A DNA stretch of 64,000 nucleotides from JAFGKK01 sp964521085 (lineage in GTDB: Bacteria; Chloroflexota; Anaerolineae; Anaerolineales; RBG-16-64-43). Each line of letters begins with the position of its first letter. Positions within the stretch are counted from its first letter, which is position 1. Below the pieces are notes generated by a model. That model was not told where the DNA came from and did no database searches. It saw only the letters and a program-made list of their open reading frames with translations. Location: NCBI GenBank assembly GCA_964521085.1, contig CAZFPL010000001.1:117682-181681 (forward strand). The letters are read 5' to 3'. The translations under genes and the position numbers were made by a program. Positions 23,998 through 33,228 of this stretch are shown here, one piece after another.

Positions 23998-25374
23998 ATG
24001 AAACAACTCTGGACCGGCCGGTTCAAAGGAAGCCTGGAAAAAACAGCGGCAGCGCTGAACGATTCGCTGCCGGTCGATCGGCGGCTGGCCGCGCAAGATG
24101 TGCGCGGTTCGATCGCCTGGATGCATGCCTTGCAGGGAGCCGGGTTGTTGACGGCCGCCGAAACCGGTCAAATCGAAAAAGGGCTGGAACAGATCGGCAA
24201 GGAACTGGCGGAAGATTCCTTTGCCTTTTCACCGACGGATGAGGATATCCATACCGCCGTCGAACGCCGGCTGGGAGAGGTGATCGGCGAGACGGCCGGG
24301 AAGCTGCACACCGGCCGCAGCCGGAACGACCAGGTGGCGACCGATTTCCGGATGTGGCTTATGGAAGCGGAAAGCCAAATCCTGGGCGCAGTTCGCGAGC
24401 TGCAGGAAGGGCTGCTCTCGAGGGCGCAGAACGATTTTGGATTGGTGCTGCCCGGATACACCCATACCCAGCGGGCGCAGCCGGTCCTGCTTTCGCACTG
24501 GTGGCTCTCGCACTTTTGGGCGCTGGACCGCGACCTGCGCCGGCTGCGGCAATTCCGGGATCGCGCCGCGGTTTGCCCGCTTGGAAGCGGAGCGCTTGCG
24601 GGAACCGCATTCCCCGTCGACCGGGATGCGCTGGCCCGGGAATTGGGTTTCAAGTCGGCCTCTCCCAACAGCATCGACGCCGTCTCCGACCGGGATTTTG
24701 CCGCTGAGTTTCTTTTTGCCGCCGCGATGATCGGCGTGCATTGCAGCCGGCTGGCCGACGCGCTGATCCTTTTTTCCACAACCGAGTTCGGGTTCCTCGA
24801 GCTGGATGATGCCTATGCCACCGGATCGAGCCTGATGCCGCAGAAGAAAAACCCGGACCTGCTCGAGCTGGCGCGCGGCAAAAGCGGCCGGTTGATCGGT
24901 TTGCTGACCGGGCTGCTGGCCGTGCTTAAAGGTCTGCCGTCGGCCTACGATAAGGATTTGCAGGAAGACAAGCTTCCCGTGTTCGAGGCGGCGGACGTAC
25001 TTGATGCGGTCCTCCCGGTCTTGGGCGGGATTCTTAAAACCCTCGTCGTCCATAAGGACCGGATGGCCGCCGCCATCGACGACGGAATGTTTGCCACCGA
25101 CTTGGCGGATTACCTCGTGCGGAAGGGGATTCCATTCCGGCAGGCGCATTCCGCCGCGGGCAGGGCGGTGAGACGATCGATCGAATTGGGTGTTTCTCTC
25201 TCTCGAATGGATGCGAAAGAATTTCAAGCCATCCATCCCGCGTTCGAAAAGGATCTCACGGAAGCATTCCGCGTGGAACGGTCGCTCTCCCGCCGCAACG
25301 CAAAAGGCGGAACGGCGCCGGACGCCGTACAAGAACAGATCGATCGGGCAATGCAGGTTCTGCAGGAAAAATAA
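23998..25374 (+). CDS. argH: Argininosuccinate lyase
   Basis: The 458-residue enzyme splits argininosuccinate into arginine and fumarate. Family landmarks: N-terminal LWTGRFKGS, HTAVERRLGE, KLHTGRSRNDQV, PGYTHTQRAQPVLLSHW (with the catalytic His region), and the fumarase/aspartase-family signature GSSLMPQKKNPD. Length is standard. The start at 23998 has an AAAGGA site in the end of the repeat element. It is separated from argG by that element only. Confidence 0.95.
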   Translation: MKQLWTGRFKGSLEKTAAALNDSLPVDRRLAAQDVRGSIAWMHALQGAGLLTAAETGQIEKGLEQIGKELAEDSFAFSPTDEDIHTAVERRLGEVIGETAGKLHTGRSRNDQVATDFRMWLMEAESQILGAVRELQEGLLSRAQNDFGLVLPGYTHTQRAQPVLLSHWWLSHFWALDRDLRRLRQFRDRAAVCPLGSGALAGTAFPVDRDALARELGFKSASPNSIDAVSDRDFAAEFLFAAAMIGVHCSRLADALILFSTTEFGFLELDDAYATGSSLMPQKKNPDLLELARGKSGRLIGLLTGLLAVLKGLPSAYDKDLQEDKLPVFEAADVLDAVLPVLGGILKTLVVHKDRMAAAIDDGMFATDLADYLVRKGIPFRQAHSAAGRAVRRSIELGVSLSRMDAKEFQAIHPAFEKDLTEAFRVERSLSRRNAKGGTAPDAVQEQIDRAMQVLQEK

Positions 25375-25468
25375 GCCGGGGCACCTATCCGGACCGAAAA
25401 ATCCATGGCGCGGTATTGCGCCACTATGAAGCGCGGGCGCCATGAAAGCGCCCCAAAGGAGAATTGAA

Positions 25469-25636
25469 ATGAAAGGTCTTTGTCCAGAATGTGAAGGTGA
25501 GGTAACCATCCCGGCCGATGCGCAGACGGGCGAAATCCTCATCTGCCCGGATTGCGGAGTCGAGTTGGAGCTCACGAGCCTCGATCCCGTCCAGTTGACC
25601 CTGGCGCCGAAGGAAGCTGAAGATTGGGGCGAATAG
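25469..25636 (+). CDS. lysW: Amino-group carrier protein LysW
   Basis: This 55-residue acidic protein has a zinc ribbon (CPEC at residues 5-8 and CPDC about 27-30) and ends in the diagnostic EDWGE. The side chain of its C-terminal Glu is joined to the amino group of alpha-aminoadipate (lysine synthesis) or glutamate (arginine synthesis), which protects the amine and presents the intermediate to LysX, LysY, LysZ, LysJ and LysK. The ATG at 25469 follows AAAGGAG; an ATG 27 bases earlier lacks a site and adds a non-family extension. Confidence 0.95.
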   Translation: MKGLCPECEGEVTIPADAQTGEILICPDCGVELELTSLDPVQLTLAPKEAEDWGE

Positions 25637-25657
25637 GACAGGTTGACAGAAAAAGGT

Positions 25658-25787
25658 TGTCATGCTGAGTGAAGCGAAGCATCTTTTCCTGCTTTTTCAG
25701 AACGTTCGCCGCCCCCGCTCGCGAATTCTTCGCATCGGAAGGCCACCGATGCCCATCGCTCGGGGGACAAGCGCTCAGGGCGACTTT
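25658..25787. repeat. MITE-like extragenic element (TGTCATGCTGAG...GCTCAGGGCGAC)
   Basis: The left end, with TGTCATGCTGAGTGAAGCG near 25659, and the right end, with CGCTCAGGGCGACTTTTT near 25772, are imperfect inverted repeats. The stretch between is noncoding. The terminal motif TGAGYGAAGCGAAG is of a type seen in dispersed repeats in many bacterial genomes. A related piece lies at 4159-4181 and part of the motif (CTTCGCTTCGCTCAGGACAG) in the element at 47328. It separates lysW from lysX. Confidence 0.5.
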
Positions 25788-25825
25788 TTCAGCGGTAGTA
25801 GATTGAATGTCGGGAGGTGGAGACG

Positions 25826-26737
25826 ATGAAGATCGGCGTATTGATGACCCGCCTGCGCATCGAAGAAAAGTGGTTGTTCGAGTCGCTCGAGAAGCGCGGG
25901 ATCGATTATGAAAAGATCGACGACCGGGAGGCGAAGTTCGACCTCAACCATCCCGGGGAGTGGGATCATTACTCGGTGGTCCTCGAACGCAGCATTTCGT
26001 ACGGTCGCGGATTATACGCGTGCAAAATCCTCAACGGGTGGGGCATTCCCACGGTGAACACCTCGGCCGTGGAAGACACCTGCGGGGATAAATTATGGAC
26101 CTCGGCCGCGCTGAAGTTCGCGGGGGTTCCGCAACCGGAGGTGCGGGTGGCGTTCACGCCGGACAGCGCTCTGGCGGCGATCGAGGAGATGGGGTATCCG
26201 GTGGTCCTCAAACCGGTTATCGGTTCCTGGGGCCGGATGGTATCGAAGATCAACGACCGCGACGCGGCCGAAGCGATCCTCGAACACCGCGAGGTGCTGG
26301 GCAACTACCAGCAGAACATCTTCTACATCCAGGAATACATCCAGAAGCCGGGTCGCGATATCCGCGCGTTCGTCGTCGGCGATAAAACCATCGCCGCAAT
26401 CTACCGCACATCGGAACACTGGATCACCAACACGGCGCGCGGCGGCCAGGGATCGGCCTGTCCGGTGACGCCCGACCTGGACAAGATCTGCGTCGATGCG
26501 GCGCGGGCCGTCGGCGGCGGGGTGCTGGCGGTCGACATCCTCGAGGATAAAAAACGCGGGTATCTGGTGAACGAAGTCAACCACACGATGGAATTCCACA
26601 CGTCGGTCCCCGCCACCGGCATCGACATTCCCGGTTTCGTGATCGAATATACGATCGAGGTGGGGAAGAAGAAGGACGAATTCCGCGCGCAGTACCATCC
26701 GGTTCCGCACGCGTCGATTGTGGAGATTTTGCGATGA
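25826..26737 (+). CDS. lysX: LysW--alpha-aminoadipate/glutamate ligase (ATP-grasp)
   Basis: The 303-residue ATP-grasp enzyme forms the amide bond between the C-terminal Glu of LysW and the amino group of alpha-aminoadipate or glutamate. Evidence: MKIGVLMTRLRIEEKWL start, KPVIGSWGRM ATP-lysine strand, ITNTARGGQGSACPV substrate loop, and VLAVDILED and NEVNHTMEFHTS metal-binding ends. Only one LysX-type ligase is seen, and both lysine and arginine genes are present, so dual specificity is possible; the loop that decides specificity should be compared with known LysX and ArgX. The ATG at 25826 is used; the GTG at 25817 overlaps the GGGAGG site. Confidence 0.92.
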   Translation: MKIGVLMTRLRIEEKWLFESLEKRGIDYEKIDDREAKFDLNHPGEWDHYSVVLERSISYGRGLYACKILNGWGIPTVNTSAVEDTCGDKLWTSAALKFAGVPQPEVRVAFTPDSALAAIEEMGYPVVLKPVIGSWGRMVSKINDRDAAEAILEHREVLGNYQQNIFYIQEYIQKPGRDIRAFVVGDKTIAAIYRTSEHWITNTARGGQGSACPVTPDLDKICVDAARAVGGGVLAVDILEDKKRGYLVNEVNHTMEFHTSVPATGIDIPGFVIEYTIEVGKKKDEFRAQYHPVPHASIVEILR

Positions 26738-27777
26738 GCCCCCGATTGAAGACCGTCATCGTCGGCGCCTCCGGGTACACCGGCGGCGAACTGCTGCGCC
26801 TGCTGCTCGGCCACCCGAATGTGGAAGTGCTCCAGGCCACGTCGGAGCGGCATGTCGGCGAATACGTGTATTCGATGCATCCGCACCTGCGCAAACGGAC
26901 GACGATGCAGTTCGTCTCGCGGCAGACTCTGCAGCCGTGCGATGTGATATTCCTGGCCCTTCCCCACGGAGAAGCGCAAAAGGAAATCGAACATTACGCG
27001 GGTCTCGCTGCAAAAATCGTCGACCTTTCGGCGGATTTCCGCTTGAAGGATCCGGCGCTGTATAAAAAATGGTACGAGCACGAGCATGAGGCGCCGCAGT
27101 GGATGGGGAAGTTCGTGTATGGACTGCCGGAATTCCATCGCGAAGAGATGCGCACGGCAAGCTACATCAGCGGCGTGGGATGCAATGCCACGGCTGCCAA
27201 CCTGGCGCTCGCCCCGCTGGTGAAGGGCGGGCTGCTCGATCTGGCGCGTCCGATCATCATCGATGTGAAGGTGGGATCCTCCGAAGCCGGAGCCAGCCCG
27301 AATCCCGGTTCGCACCATCCGGAGCGGGCGGGCGTGATCCGCACCTACGCGCCCTCCGGACATCGGCATACCGCCGAAGTGATCCAGGAGCTCGGGCTGA
27401 AGGACGTGCACATGACGATCACGTCCGTCGATCTGGTGCGCGGGGCGCTTGCCGCCGCACACTCCTTCGCCAAAGCCGGCGTCACCGAAAAGGATCTCTG
27501 GCGCGCCTTCCGGGCGTATGCCAAGGAGGAACCGTTCATCCGCATCGTGAAAGAAAAAACCGGCGTACACCGGGTCCCGGATCCGAAGATTCTGGCCGGC
27601 AGCAATTATGCGGACGTCGGTTTCGAACTCGATCCGGACACCGGCCGGATCGTGGCGATGGCGGCGATCGACAATTTAATGAAGGGCGCCTCCGGTTCGG
27701 CGGTCCAGGCGATGAACCTGATGTTCGGATTTGAAGAGACCACCGGGTTGGAATTTTCGGGGTTGCATCCGATTTAA
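26734..27777 (+). CDS. lysY: LysW-aminoadipate/glutamate semialdehyde dehydrogenase (ArgC-like)
   Basis: The 347-residue NADPH-dependent reductase belongs to the ArgC family: N-terminal Rossmann loop VGASGYTGGELLRLL, ATSERHVGE, the catalytic Cys in SGVGCNATAANLAL, and the AGSNYADV and IDNLMKGASGSAVQ ends. It reduces the phosphorylated LysW-bound substrate to the semialdehyde. Its start codon overlaps the lysX stop (ATGA at 26734-26737), so the two are translationally coupled. The repeat element at 27781 follows directly. Confidence 0.93.
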   Translation: MSPRLKTVIVGASGYTGGELLRLLLGHPNVEVLQATSERHVGEYVYSMHPHLRKRTTMQFVSRQTLQPCDVIFLALPHGEAQKEIEHYAGLAAKIVDLSADFRLKDPALYKKWYEHEHEAPQWMGKFVYGLPEFHREEMRTASYISGVGCNATAANLALAPLVKGGLLDLARPIIIDVKVGSSEAGASPNPGSHHPERAGVIRTYAPSGHRHTAEVIQELGLKDVHMTITSVDLVRGALAAAHSFAKAGVTEKDLWRAFRAYAKEEPFIRIVKEKTGVHRVPDPKILAGSNYADVGFELDPDTGRIVAMAAIDNLMKGASGSAVQAMNLMFGFEETTGLEFSGLHPI

Positions 27778-27780
27778 CCC

Positions 27781-27897
27781 TGTCCTAACACCCTCACCCC
27801 GCCTTCGCCGCGGAAGATCGCCGTGGCTCAGGCACCCCTCTCCCCCTTCCCCGTAAGGGGAAGGGGGAGAGGGGCCGGGGGAGAGGGGGATAGGACA
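27781..27897 (+). repeat. Palindromic MITE-like element between lysY and lysZ
   Basis: The 117-base element has terminal inverted repeats TGTCCTA/TAGGACA and a core hairpin of 18 bp (27835-27852 with 27857-27874, loop GTAA). It contains CCCTCACCCCGCCTTCG and GGCTCAGGCACCCC on the left arm. The element at 33098-33214 is a diverged copy in the opposite orientation. Confidence 0.75.
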
Positions 27898-27915
27898 GAG
27901 AAAGGGAGCGTGGAG

Positions 27916-28719
27916 ATGCTTGTCGTAAAAATCGGCGGCGCCGCCGGAAACAATATGGATACCGTATGCGAGGATATCGCCGTGTTGGTGAAGGAGGGGC
28001 AGCAGATTGTGCTCATCCACGGCGGATCGGAGGAGACGAATGCCGTATCCGAGAAACTCGGACATCCCCCGAAGTTCATCACATCCCCTTCGGGATTCAC
28101 CTCGCGGTACACCGACCGTGAAACGCTTGAAATATTCGCGATGGTCACCGCCGGCAAGATCAACACCATCCTGGTCGAGCGGCTGCAGAAGCTCGGCGTG
28201 AATGCCTTCGGTCTTTCCGGGGTGGACGGGCGCCTGATGCAGGCCAAGCGCAAGGAAGCCGTGCGCGCCGTGGAAAATGGAAGGGTGCGCATGTTGCACG
28301 ACGACCACACCGGGACGATCCAATCCGTCGATGCGCGGCTTCTGAATATGTTGATCAGCGCCGGGCTTACCCCGGTCATCGCGCCCCTGGCAATCGCCCC
28401 GGAAGGGGTCGCACTCAACGTGGATGCCGACCGCGCGGCGGCGATGATCGCGGGCGCGCTGAAGGCCGAAAGCCTGGTGATCCTGACCAATGTGCCGGGC
28501 CTCATGCGCCGCTTCCCCGACGAAAGCACGCTGATGCCGACGATCGAACGATCCAAACTCGAGGACGCGTTGAAATTCGCCGAAGGCCGGATGAAGAAGA
28601 AGGTCCTCGGCGCCAGCGAGGCGCTCGGGGAAGGCGTGCAGCGGGTGATCTTCGCCGACAGCCGGGTCCCCGCGCCGATATCCTCGGCCTTGGCCGGGAA
28701 AGGCACGGTCATATCGTGA
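27916..28719 (+). CDS. lysZ: LysW-aminoadipate/glutamate kinase (ArgB-like)
   Basis: The 267-residue amino-acid kinase phosphorylates the side-chain carboxylate of the LysW-bound substrate. Visible are the N-terminal MLVVKIGGAAG, IVLIHGGSEETN (nucleotide and substrate loop), GLSGVDGRL, ALNVDADRAAAMIAGAL, and the AEGRMKKKVLGASEAL end that matches the LysZ family. ATG at 27916 is the likely start; an in-frame GTG at 27910 shares the site GGGAG. The start just follows the repeat element at 27781, which must lie in the mRNA. The stop overlaps the carA start. Confidence 0.93.
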   Translation: MLVVKIGGAAGNNMDTVCEDIAVLVKEGQQIVLIHGGSEETNAVSEKLGHPPKFITSPSGFTSRYTDRETLEIFAMVTAGKINTILVERLQKLGVNAFGLSGVDGRLMQAKRKEAVRAVENGRVRMLHDDHTGTIQSVDARLLNMLISAGLTPVIAPLAIAPEGVALNVDADRAAAMIAGALKAESLVILTNVPGLMRRFPDESTLMPTIERSKLEDALKFAEGRMKKKVLGASEALGEGVQRVIFADSRVPAPISSALAGKGTVIS

Positions 28720-29846
28720 GCGGCGCGACTCTCGTTCTCGAAGACGGAACAGTGCTCAGCGGCACGCGCTTCGGGGCCGAAGCCGATGCCGTATTCGAGC
28801 TGGTGTTCAACACCAGCATGACCGGGTATCAGGAAATCCTGACCGATCCCTCCTACCGCGGGCAGGGCGTGCTGTTCACCTGCCCGCACATCGGCAACGT
28901 GGGCGTCAACCGCGAGGACTACGAATCCGGTTGCCCGCAGATTTCCGCCGCGGTCGTGCGCGCGATCAGCCCGGTCGTCTCCAACTGGCGCGCGGAGAAG
29001 CCGCTTCCGGATTGGCTCGCCGAGGCCGGTGTGCCCGGGATCAGCGGCGTGGACACCCGCTGGCTGACCCGCAAACTCCGCGACGGCGGCACGCAGAAGG
29101 CCGCGCTTTCCACGCGCGGGACCGACCCGGCGAAGCTGGTGGAAATGGCGCGCGCCTGGCCCGGCCTCGACGGCCGCGACATGGTCAGCGAGATCTCCTG
29201 CCCGAAGGAATATGCGTGGGCGGGCGATCCGGGCAGCCGGTGGGTGGAGGGCGACCGGCCCGGTACGATGAGCGGGAAACACATCGTCGCGTACGATTTC
29301 GGAATTAAGAAGAACATCATCCGCCACCTGGCGGCGGACGGAGCCAGGGTCACTGTCGTCCCGTCGAACATGCCGGCGAAGCAGGCGCTCGCCCTCAAGC
29401 CGGACGGAATCTTCCTTTCCAACGGGCCCGGGGATCCGCGCGGGCTGCCGAAAATCGCCGACACCGTGCGGACGCTGATCGAAAGCGGCGTGCCGACGCT
29501 GGGGATCTGCCTCGGCCATCAGTTGATCGGGTTCGCGCTCGGGGCACGGATCACCAAATTGAAATTCGGCCACCACGGCGGCAACCATCCCGTCCGCGAC
29601 GAGCGCACGGGGCAGGTGTGGATCACCGCGCAAAACCACAATTACATCGTCGAGAGCGAGAGCCTGCCGGTCGGTGTTGCGGAGGTCACGCTGCGCTCGC
29701 TCAACGACGGATCGCTCGAGGGTTTCCGGTTGCTCAAACGGCCGGTGTTCTGCGTGCAGTTTCATCCGGAAGCGTCGCCGGGGCCGCACGACGCCCGCGA
29801 CGTCTTCGGGCAATTCTTCGCGATGGTCGAAAGGCAGGGAGCGTAG
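28716..29846 (+). CDS. carA: Carbamoyl-phosphate synthase, small (glutaminase) subunit
   Basis: The 376-residue subunit hydrolyses glutamine and passes ammonia to CarB. It has the N-terminal CarA domain (LVLEDGTVLSGTRFGAEADAVFE region, MTGYQEILTDPSY) and a class I amidotransferase domain with the catalytic Cys in GICLGHQL and the His/Glu pair in QFHPEASPGPHD. GTG at 28716 overlaps the lysZ stop (GTGA). Carbamoyl phosphate serves both arginine and pyrimidine synthesis; its placement here favours the arginine role. Confidence 0.95.
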   Translation: MSGATLVLEDGTVLSGTRFGAEADAVFELVFNTSMTGYQEILTDPSYRGQGVLFTCPHIGNVGVNREDYESGCPQISAAVVRAISPVVSNWRAEKPLPDWLAEAGVPGISGVDTRWLTRKLRDGGTQKAALSTRGTDPAKLVEMARAWPGLDGRDMVSEISCPKEYAWAGDPGSRWVEGDRPGTMSGKHIVAYDFGIKKNIIRHLAADGARVTVVPSNMPAKQALALKPDGIFLSNGPGDPRGLPKIADTVRTLIESGVPTLGICLGHQLIGFALGARITKLKFGHHGGNHPVRDERTGQVWITAQNHNYIVESESLPVGVAEVTLRSLNDGSLEGFRLLKRPVFCVQFHPEASPGPHDARDVFGQFFAMVERQGA

Positions 29847-29847
29847 G

Positions 29848-32800
29848 ATGCCCAAGCGAACCGATATCCACTCGATCCTGGTGGTCGGCTCCGGTCCGAT
29901 CGTCATCGGCCAGGCGGCCGAATTCGATTATTCCGGAACGCAGGCGACCAAAGCCCTGCGCGCCGAAGGCTACCGCGTGGTCCTGGTCAATTCCAATCCG
30001 GCCACGATCATGACCGATCCGGACCTGGCCGACGCGACCTACATCGAACCGCTCACGCCGGAGACGCTCGAGGCGATCATCGTCCAGGAGCGGCCCGACG
30101 CGCTGCTGCCCACCGTCGGCGGGCAGACCGGGCTCAACCTTGCGCTGGCGCTCGGCACGCGCGGGGTTTTGGAAAAGCATAATGTCCAGCTGATCGGCGC
30201 AAAACTGCGCTCGATCGAATTAGCCGAAGACCGCGAAAAATTCAACAAGGTCATGCGGGAGAACAATATTCCGGTGCCGCGCGGCGGACCGGCGCATAAT
30301 CTTGAGGAAGCCAAAGCACTCATATCCGAAACCGGTTACCCGGTTCTGGTGCGCGCATCCTTCGCGCTCGGCGGAACCGGCGCCTCGTGGGTCCATAACG
30401 CCGAGGAACTCCCCGAAGCGGTGCGCAAGGCGATCGCCGTCTCGCCGATCGGGCAGGCCTGGCTGGAACAATCGGTCCTCGGGTGGAAGGAATTCGAACT
30501 CGAGGTGATGCGCGACCGGGCGGATAATTTCGTCGTCGTGTGCTCGATCGAGAACCTGGACCCGATGGGCGTGCACACCGGCGACAGCATAACCGTCGCG
30601 CCCTCCCAGACCCTGACCGACCGCGAATACCAGGTCCTGCGCGATCTGGCGCGGCGGGTGATGCGCGCGGTGGAGATCGAAACCGGCGGGTCGAACGTCC
30701 AGTTCGCGGTCAACCCGGCCGACGGGCGGACGCTGGTGATCGAAATGAATCCGCGCGTCTCGCGCTCCTCGGCTCTGGCCTCCAAAGCCACCGGCTTCCC
30801 GATCGCCAAGGTCGCGGCCCTCGTCGCCGTCGGGTACACGCTGGATGAGATCACCAACGACATCACCGGCCAGACCAAGGTCGGGTTCGAACCCTCGCTG
30901 GATTACGTCGTGGTGAAGATCCCGCGCTGGGCGTTCGAAAAATTCCCGGGCGTGGATCCGACGCTCGGAGCGCAGATGAAATCGGTGGGCGAGGTGATGT
31001 CGCTCGGCCGCACCTTCCCCGAGGCGCTCTCGAAAGCCGTGCTCTCGCTCGAAAGCGGAATCGACGCGCTCGACGGATCGGGACCGAATAAAACCGCGCC
31101 CGCCGACGGAAAAGCCGCCGTGGAGCTTGAAAGCCTCCGCACCCCGGTTTCGGGGCGGCTGTTCGACGTTTATCGCGCGATTCGCAACGGTGCCGACCTG
31201 AAGAAAATAGCATCCGTTACCGGCATGGATCTGTGGTTCCTGGATCAGATTCGCGGGATCGCGGAACTCGAACAGGAGATTTCCGCGCAAACGCTGGAGA
31301 CCCTGCCGGCGGACCTGCTGCGCCGGGCAAAGCAGGCCGGCTTGGCGGATTCGCGTCTGGCGCGGCTGCTTTCCAGTGACGGGAAAAAAATAACCGCCGC
31401 CGCGATCCGCGCGCGCAGGCTGGAACTCGGTATCCGGCCGACCTTCCTGCGGGTGGATACCTGCGCGGCGGAATTCGAAGCCCAGACCCCGTACCTCTAT
31501 TCCTCGTATGAAACCGAGGATGAGGCGCGGATCACGCCGCGGAAGAAGGTGCTGATCCTCGGCAGCGGTCCCAACCGAATCGGGCAGGGAATCGAATTCG
31601 ACTACTGCTGCTGCCAGGCGGTGTTCGCGCTGCACGAGTTGGGATACGAAACGATAATGCTCAACTGCAATCCGGAAACGGTATCGACCGATTACGACAC
31701 GGCCGACCGGCTCTACTTCGAACCGCTCACGCTCGAACACGTATTGAACGTCGTGGATTGCGAAAGACCCGGCGGGGTGATCGTGCAGTTCGGCGGCCAG
31801 ACGCCGCTCAACCTTTCGGCGGATCTGGCCGCGGCGGGCGTGCCGATCTGGGGCACCTCGCCGGATGCGATCGCGCTGGCGGAGGACCGCCAGGCGTTCG
31901 CGGCCGTGCTCGAAGAACTCGACATTCCCCAGCCGGAACATGGGATCGCTTATTCTCTCGAAGAAGTGCGGACGATCGCGGAGCGGATCGGGTATCCGCT
32001 TCTGGTGCGGCCGTCGTTTGTCCTGGGCGGGCGCGCGATGGCGATCGTCGGCGACGAGAGTCAGCTCGAGGGATTTGTCGGCGCGGCGCTGGCTGCGGCG
32101 CCGGGCCAGCCGCTGCTGGTCGACCGCTTCCTCGAGGACGCCTACGAGGCCGACGTGGATGCGATCGCCGACGGGAATCGGACGGTGGTGGGCGCCATCA
32201 TGCAGCACATCGAGGAGGCCGGCGTGCATTCGGGGGATTCAGCCTGCGTGCTTCCTCCCTACAAGATCAGCGCCTTCCACCTCAGCACGATGCGCGAGTA
32301 CACCGAAAAACTCGGCCAGCGGCTGAACGTGCGCGGCCTGATGAACGTCCAACTGGCGATCAAGGACGAGGTGGTCTACGTGCTCGAGGTGAATCCGCGC
32401 GCGTCGCGGACCATCCCGTACGTGAGCAAATCGATCGGCGTTCCGCTCGCGCGCAAGGCGGCCCAGATCATGGCCGGCCAGACGCTTGCGGAATTGGGCA
32501 TCACGTCGGAACCGGAGGTGGACGGATTTTTCGTCAAGGAAGCGGTGCTGCCGTTCCAGAAGCTACCGGGAGCCGACAGCCTGCTGGGGCCGGAGATGCG
32601 TTCCACCGGCGAAGTGATGGGGCATGCCAGCCATTTCGGGCACGCGTTCGCCAAGGCGGAGATGGCAGCCGGATCGGCGCTGCCGGAACAGGGCGCGGCG
32701 CTGTTCAGCGTCAACGATTTCGACAAAGGCGCGGCGCTCAAGGTTGCGCGCGATCTGCACCGGATGGGTTTCCGGCTGATGGCCACCCCCGGCACGGCGG

Positions 32801-33105
32801 CGTTCTTCCAGCACGCCGGATTGCCGGTCGAGGCGTCGTTTAAAGTGGGGCAGGGAACTCCCAACGTGGTGGATCTGATCCGCGGCGGGAAAGTACAGAT
32901 GGTGCTCAACACGCCACTCGGGCCGAATGCGCACAGCGATGGCAACCTCATCCGTTCCGCCGCGACCGTGATGAACGTGCCGCTCCTGACCACGCTTTCA
33001 GCGGCGGCCGCCGCGGTGATGGGCATCCGGGCGATGCGGGAAAAAGCGTTGAAGTACCGGAGCTTGCAGGAACATTTTCGAATGCAGGAGAAAAAACTGT
33101 CCTAA
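29848..33105 (+). CDS. carB: Carbamoyl-phosphate synthase, large subunit
   Basis: The 1085-residue subunit has two homologous ATP-grasp halves (N half with VVGSGPIVIGQAAEFDYSG, C half from about 560 with ILGSGPNRIGQGIEFDYCC) and a C-terminal MGS-like regulatory domain (about 940-1085, FSVNDFDKGAALKVARDL). Length is standard. It begins 1 base after the carA stop. Its last codons and stop (CTG TCC TAA) lie in the left end (TGTCCTAA) of the repeat element at 33098, so the insertion created or kept the present stop. Confidence 0.96.
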   Translation: MPKRTDIHSILVVGSGPIVIGQAAEFDYSGTQATKALRAEGYRVVLVNSNPATIMTDPDLADATYIEPLTPETLEAIIVQERPDALLPTVGGQTGLNLALALGTRGVLEKHNVQLIGAKLRSIELAEDREKFNKVMRENNIPVPRGGPAHNLEEAKALISETGYPVLVRASFALGGTGASWVHNAEELPEAVRKAIAVSPIGQAWLEQSVLGWKEFELEVMRDRADNFVVVCSIENLDPMGVHTGDSITVAPSQTLTDREYQVLRDLARRVMRAVEIETGGSNVQFAVNPADGRTLVIEMNPRVSRSSALASKATGFPIAKVAALVAVGYTLDEITNDITGQTKVGFEPSLDYVVVKIPRWAFEKFPGVDPTLGAQMKSVGEVMSLGRTFPEALSKAVLSLESGIDALDGSGPNKTAPADGKAAVELESLRTPVSGRLFDVYRAIRNGADLKKIASVTGMDLWFLDQIRGIAELEQEISAQTLETLPADLLRRAKQAGLADSRLARLLSSDGKKITAAAIRARRLELGIRPTFLRVDTCAAEFEAQTPYLYSSYETEDEARITPRKKVLILGSGPNRIGQGIEFDYCCCQAVFALHELGYETIMLNCNPETVSTDYDTADRLYFEPLTLEHVLNVVDCERPGGVIVQFGGQTPLNLSADLAAAGVPIWGTSPDAIALAEDRQAFAAVLEELDIPQPEHGIAYSLEEVRTIAERIGYPLLVRPSFVLGGRAMAIVGDESQLEGFVGAALAAAPGQPLLVDRFLEDAYEADVDAIADGNRTVVGAIMQHIEEAGVHSGDSACVLPPYKISAFHLSTMREYTEKLGQRLNVRGLMNVQLAIKDEVVYVLEVNPRASRTIPYVSKSIGVPLARKAAQIMAGQTLAELGITSEPEVDGFFVKEAVLPFQKLPGADSLLGPEMRSTGEVMGHASHFGHAFAKAEMAAGSALPEQGAALFSVNDFDKGAALKVARDLHRMGFRLMATPGTAAFFQHAGLPVEASFKVGQGTPNVVDLIRGGKVQMVLNTPLGPNAHSDGNLIRSAATVMNVPLLTTLSAAAAAVMGIRAMREKALKYRSLQEHFRMQEKKLS

Positions 33106-33214
33106 CCCCCGCTCCCCCGACCCCTCTCCCCCTTCCCCGTAAGGGGAAGGGGGAGAGGGGTGCCTGAGTCCCGGTGATCTACCGGGACGAAGGCAGGGTG
33201 AGGGGGTTAGGACA
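33098..33214 (-). repeat. Palindromic MITE-like element between carB and lysJ, inverted copy
   Basis: The element has 13-base perfect terminal inverted repeats (33098-33110 and 33202-33214, TGTCCTAACCCCC/GGGGGTTAGGACA) and the same core hairpin as the element at 27781 (CCCCTTCCCC type arms, loop GTAA). Read on the minus strand it aligns with that element over its whole length, including CTCAGGCACCCC. Its left end overlaps the carB stop codon. Confidence 0.75.
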
Positions 33215-33228
33215 GATGAGAGGAAGCC

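Noticed and set aside
30220..32229. 669-codon minus-strand frame opposite carB
   Set aside because: It is a shadow of carB with Arg/His/Asp-rich low-complexity translation.
23901..33214. CRISPR-like array made of the C/G-rich repeats
   Set aside because: The copies are kilobases apart, palindromic and have no regularly sized spacers.
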